NCBI GenBank assembly: GCA_002343425.1
Contig: DDSO01000087.1
Coordinates: forward strand, 1-7,393
Source: Brevundimonas sp. UBA2388
GTDB taxonomy: Bacteria > Pseudomonadota > Alphaproteobacteria > Caulobacterales > Caulobacteraceae
DNA: 7,393 nt
Reading direction: 5' to 3'
This document shows, piece by piece, positions 5,287 to 7,393 of the stretch. How positions within the stretch are numbered: position 1 is the stretch's first letter; each line of letters starts with the position of its first letter. The translations under genes were made by a program, and so were the position numbers. The notes beneath the pieces are model-generated. The model made no database searches. It was not told where the DNA came from and saw only the letters and a list, made by a program, of their open reading frames with translations.

Positions 5287-6071
5287 GTCATCTCCACGCG
5301 GTCGCCGACGCGCACCATTCCGCCCGCCGCGAGGGTCGCATACAGGCCGCACCAGCGGTGGCCATACTGTTCGAACAGCGCCGGGACCAGATCGAAATCG
5401 CGTTCGGCGGTGTCAGGATCCACATGGGTGGCGGCGCAGCGGACGATGGGTTTGACCCCGCGCAGGCGGGCGTCGCCGAGGGTCAGGTCGCGGTCGGCGC
5501 CGTCGTTCTCGCTCCAGGCGGGCCAGCCCTCGACCCAGACATTGGCGCGGAAGCGGCGCGGATCGATCGGGCGGCCGATGCGGGCCTCGAAGTCGCGGAC
5601 GCTGGCGAGGTTGAGCAGGGAGATGCGGCCGAGCGGGTGATCCATGAAGCGGTGGTCGAGGCCCTCGGCGGAGACCAACCGGAGGGGGCCCGAGACGGCG
5701 TCGCCGAGGACGGCGGCGAGCCAGGATTCGAAGGCGGCGCGGCTGTCGGGATCGTCGACGGCCACGGAAATGTCGGTCTGGCCCGCGGCGGCGGCGTGGA
5801 GAGTGCGCGCGGTCTCGTCCCAGCGGGTGCGGACGCCGGCGACCTCGGCGGTCCTCATCAGGACGGTGAATTTCTGCTTGGGCAGATGTTCCGGCGCGGC
5901 GCGATCGAAGCCGGAGGGGCCGTCCTCGACCGCGAACATCCGGTCGCCGGGGAACCAGCCGCCGGTCGGGAGGTCGACGGCGTCGAGGGGTTCGGGCGTG
6001 AAGCCCTTGACCGGGTGACGCCAAAGGGCGGTCACCACGCCGTCAGCAGCGGGAATTCGCGTCTCGGCCAT
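5283..6071 (-). CDS. MOSC domain protein with MOSC N-terminal beta-barrel domain
   Basis: This 262-residue protein has the layout of the YcbX/MARC group. The N-terminal beta-barrel domain covers about 11-95 (VTALWRHPVKGFTPEPLDAVDL, given by its start V13 and HPVKG 19-23, then GDRMFAVED 42-50). The MOSC domain follows (about 120-260) with HPLGRISLLNLASV, RFRANVWVEG (173-182) and IVRCAATHVDPDTAERD, whose Cys212 corresponds to the conserved cysteine that binds molybdenum cofactor or sulfur in this family. There is no C-terminal ferredoxin domain as in E. coli YcbX, so an electron partner would be separate. The likely role is Moco-dependent reduction of N-hydroxylated or related compounds, or sulfur transfer; the substrate is not known. 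The ATG at 6071 has no strong Shine-Dalgarno. It heads the minus-strand run and overlaps prmC by 4 bases. The YihY-type gene diverges from it. Confidence 0.88.
   Translation of the reverse strand: MAETRIPAADGVVTALWRHPVKGFTPEPLDAVDLPTGGWFPGDRMFAVEDGPSGFDRAAPEHLPKQKFTVLMRTAEVAGVRTRWDETARTLHAAAAGQTDISVAVDDPDSRAAFESWLAAVLGDAVSGPLRLVSAEGLDHRFMDHPLGRISLLNLASVRDFEARIGRPIDPRRFRANVWVEGWPAWSENDGADRDLTLGDARLRGVKPIVRCAATHVDPDTAERDFDLVPALFEQYGHRWCGLYATLAAGGMVRVGDRVEMT
5292..5295 (-). promoter_or_regulatory. prmC: Shine-Dalgarno deciding the prmC start
   Basis: On the minus strand GGAG stands 5 bases before the ATG at 5286, inside the last codons of the MOSC gene. Together with the ATGA stop-start overlap it supports 5286 rather than the longer open frame to 5352 as the real prmC start. 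Confidence 0.6.
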
Positions 6072-6136
6072 GGTGTTTGGTGCCGGAGCATGGCCCCCTG
6101 TGCAAGCGGCGGAACACAGCTGCCGGAGGAGCCGTT
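6072..6136. promoter_or_regulatory. Divergent intergenic region between MOSC and YihY-type genes
   Basis: These 65 bases must carry at least part of the control region for two diverging genes. No clear -35/-10 pair is readable on either strand. A dyad CTGTG (6098-6102) / CACAG (6115-6119) with a 12-base spacer lies near the middle and could be a protein-binding site, but such short dyads occur by chance. Confidence 0.35.
6125..6131 (+). promoter_or_regulatory. Shine-Dalgarno deciding a GTG start for the YihY-type gene
   Basis: GGAGGAG lies 5 bases before the in-frame GTG at 6137 and 14 bases before the ATG at 6146. The spacing favours the GTG. The frame is open upstream to a TTG at 6077, but that start would place the GGAGGAG within the coding region. 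Confidence 0.6.
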
Positions 6137-7366
6137 GTGGCCGGGATGCAGGGACGATCGAAAAAGGGCGGAGCGATCGGCCCGTGGACCATGATGGGGG
6201 CGATCGCCGGCGGGCTGGCGGCCGGCGCCGGGGCCGCGCACCTGATCTATACGCGCGGGCACAAATTCGGACTGGAGCTGCGCAAGGAGCGACCCGAGCC
6301 CCTGCCTCCTAAGCCACCGACGCCTGAGGATTTCGAGGCGAAGGAGCCCGGCCGGGGCCGTCTGGCGCAGCGGCCGGAGCATATTCCGCACAAGGGCTGG
6401 ACCGACATCTTCTGGCGGCTGGGGGTGTCCTATTTCGGCGACCGGATCGGCTTCCTCTCCGGCGGCGTGACCTTCTTCGTCATGCTGTCGCTGTTCCCGA
6501 CGCTGGCGGCCTTCGTGACCCTGTACGGCCTGTTCGCCGACCCGGCGGACGCCTGGGCCCGGCTGCAGTTCCTCTATTCCTTCCTGCCCTCGGGCGTGGC
6601 CCGGTTCCTCGGCGACGAGATGCAGCGGCTGGCGGAAAACACCACCACCACCCTGACCTTCACCCTGGTCTGGACCCTGGCCCTGTCGCTGTGGACCGCC
6701 AACGGGGCGATCAAGGTGCTCTTCTACGGGCTGAACGTCGCCTATCACGAGGTCGAGCGGCGCAATATCGTCCGCTACAACCTGATGTGCATGGGGTTCA
6801 CGGTGTCCGGTCTGCTCGCCGTGCTGGTCTCCGCGGGGCTGGTGGTGGGCGTTCCGGTGGTGCTCGGCGTGCTCGGTCTCGCCGATGAATGGGCCCATCT
6901 GGCGCCGCTGCGCTGGCCGGTGCTGCTGCTGGTCTATGTCGCGATCCTGACGGTCATCTATCGCCATGGACCGTGCCGTCAGAAGGCGCGGCTGCGCTGG
7001 CTGACGCCCGGCGCCATCTTCGCCGCCCTGCTGAGCCTGGCCCTGTCGCTGATCTTCAGCTGGTATCTGCAGACCTTCGTGCGCACGGCCTACTACGGCC
7101 CGCTGGCGGCGATGATGGGCTTCCTGCTGTGGACCTGGCTGACGGTGCAGATCGTGCTGATGGGCGCTGAGCTGAACGCCGAGATCGAGCACCAGACGGC
7201 GATGGACACCACGACCGGCGAGGAACGGGCGATCGGCGAGCGCGGGGCGGTCGTGGCGGACACGGTGGGGCCGAAGCGGGGGTCGCCGGCGGCGCTGGCG
7301 TTCACGCTGAAGCATGCGGAGGCGTTGTCGGACCGGTTGTTGAGGAGAAGAATCCGGAAGGGGTGA
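6137..7366 (+). CDS. YihY/BrkB (UPF0761) family inner-membrane protein
   Basis: From GTG 6137 the protein is 409 residues with several membrane helices. The family core begins near W88 (WTDIFWRLGVSYFGDR). It continues with the first core helix GFLSGGVTFFVMLSLFPTLAA (given by G105, FF 113-114 and FPTLAA 120-125), then YGLF, LWTANGAIKVLFYGLNVAYHE and RLRWLTPGAIFAALLSLALS. YYGPLAAMMGFLLWTWL is followed by the terminal signature GAELNAEIEHQT (343-354). These match the YihY/BrkB family, once misassigned as ribonuclease BN; its transport or envelope function is not established. A hydrophobic segment at about 19-38 precedes a Pro/Glu-rich linker (53-72), adding an N-terminal part outside the usual six-helix core. 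The C-terminus is a hydrophilic cytoplasmic tail ending in RLLRRRIRKG. Only 27 bases of the window follow the stop. Confidence 0.9.
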   Translation: MAGMQGRSKKGGAIGPWTMMGAIAGGLAAGAGAAHLIYTRGHKFGLELRKERPEPLPPKPPTPEDFEAKEPGRGRLAQRPEHIPHKGWTDIFWRLGVSYFGDRIGFLSGGVTFFVMLSLFPTLAAFVTLYGLFADPADAWARLQFLYSFLPSGVARFLGDEMQRLAENTTTTLTFTLVWTLALSLWTANGAIKVLFYGLNVAYHEVERRNIVRYNLMCMGFTVSGLLAVLVSAGLVVGVPVVLGVLGLADEWAHLAPLRWPVLLLVYVAILTVIYRHGPCRQKARLRWLTPGAIFAALLSLALSLIFSWYLQTFVRTAYYGPLAAMMGFLLWTWLTVQIVLMGAELNAEIEHQTAMDTTTGEERAIGERGAVVADTVGPKRGSPAALAFTLKHAEALSDRLLRRRIRKG

Positions 7367-7393
7367 AGCCGCCGCTTCTCCCTCCCCCGAAGT

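Noticed and set aside
5287..5352. Longer prmC start adding 22 residues
   Set aside because: The extension is a shadow of MOSC codons with no PrmC-like sequence. The ATG at 5286 has GGAG spacing and a stop-start overlap.
4183..5640. 485-residue plus-strand open frame antisense to prmC and the MOSC gene
   Set aside because: Long open frames opposite real genes are expected at this GC content. The translation is Gly/Ala/Val/Asp-biased with no family motif, while the minus strand carries clear PrmC and MOSC signatures.
6077..6136. TTG start extending the YihY-type protein by 20 residues
   Set aside because: It would bury the GGAGGAG site within the coding region and adds Arg/Cys-containing sequence unlike the family. 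GTG 6137 has ideal spacing.
6032..7315. 427-residue minus-strand open frame opposite the YihY-type gene
   Set aside because: It is rich in Gln, His, Arg and Gly, typical of the reverse complement of a membrane-protein gene, and the plus strand has an unmistakable YihY core.
1..7393. CRISPR arrays, insertion sequences, tRNA/rRNA genes, integrase sites or a defence system
   Set aside because: Reading both strands shows no spaced direct repeats, transposase or integrase sequence, tRNA cloverleaf or rRNA sequence. Composition is uniform and the genes are ordinary chromosomal families.

Overview
The window looks like a chromosomal core segment of a high-GC alphaproteobacterium, most plausibly Caulobacteraceae (Brevundimonas or Caulobacter-like). 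The evidence is the very GC-rich coding sequence, the alphaproteobacterial families DUF4167 and DUF4893, and prmC next to the DUF4167 gene, a gene order I recall from alphaproteobacteria. I could not run a database search, so genus level is inference. No mobile elements, tRNAs, rRNAs or CRISPR repeats are visible, and base composition looks even throughout.

Layout. At the left edge is the 3' end of a serine beta-lactamase-fold hydrolase on the plus strand (to 620). It converges, with 7 bases between the stops, on a run of six minus-strand genes. In transcription order these are: a MOSC-domain protein (6071-5283), prmC (5286-4408), a 279-base gap, a DUF4167 protein (4128-3151), a DUF4893 lipoprotein (3073-2405), a class A FAD monooxygenase (2408-1119), and a small membrane protein resembling the tail of prohibitin/SPFH proteins (1032-628). 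At the right is a plus-strand YihY/BrkB-type inner-membrane protein (6137-7366), divergent from the MOSC gene across about 65 bases.

Two gene pairs overlap by 4 bases: MOSC/prmC through ATGA and lipoprotein/monooxygenase through GTGA. Each pair is probably translationally coupled. Hairpins lie in the gaps downstream of the DUF4167 gene and of the monooxygenase, so the minus-strand run may be two to four transcription units rather than one operon.

The genes do not form one obvious pathway. PrmC methylates peptide-chain release factors, and DUF4167 looks like a basic, largely disordered, possibly RNA-binding protein. The MOSC protein is probably molybdenum-cofactor or sulfur related, the monooxygenase substrate is unknown, and the lipoprotein and SPFH-tail protein are envelope proteins. 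I see no convincing new multi-gene system. The most distinctive items are the orphan SPFH-like tail protein, the MOSC-prmC coupling without prfA, the coupled lipoprotein-monooxygenase pair with a basic leader on the enzyme, and the DUF4167 tail.
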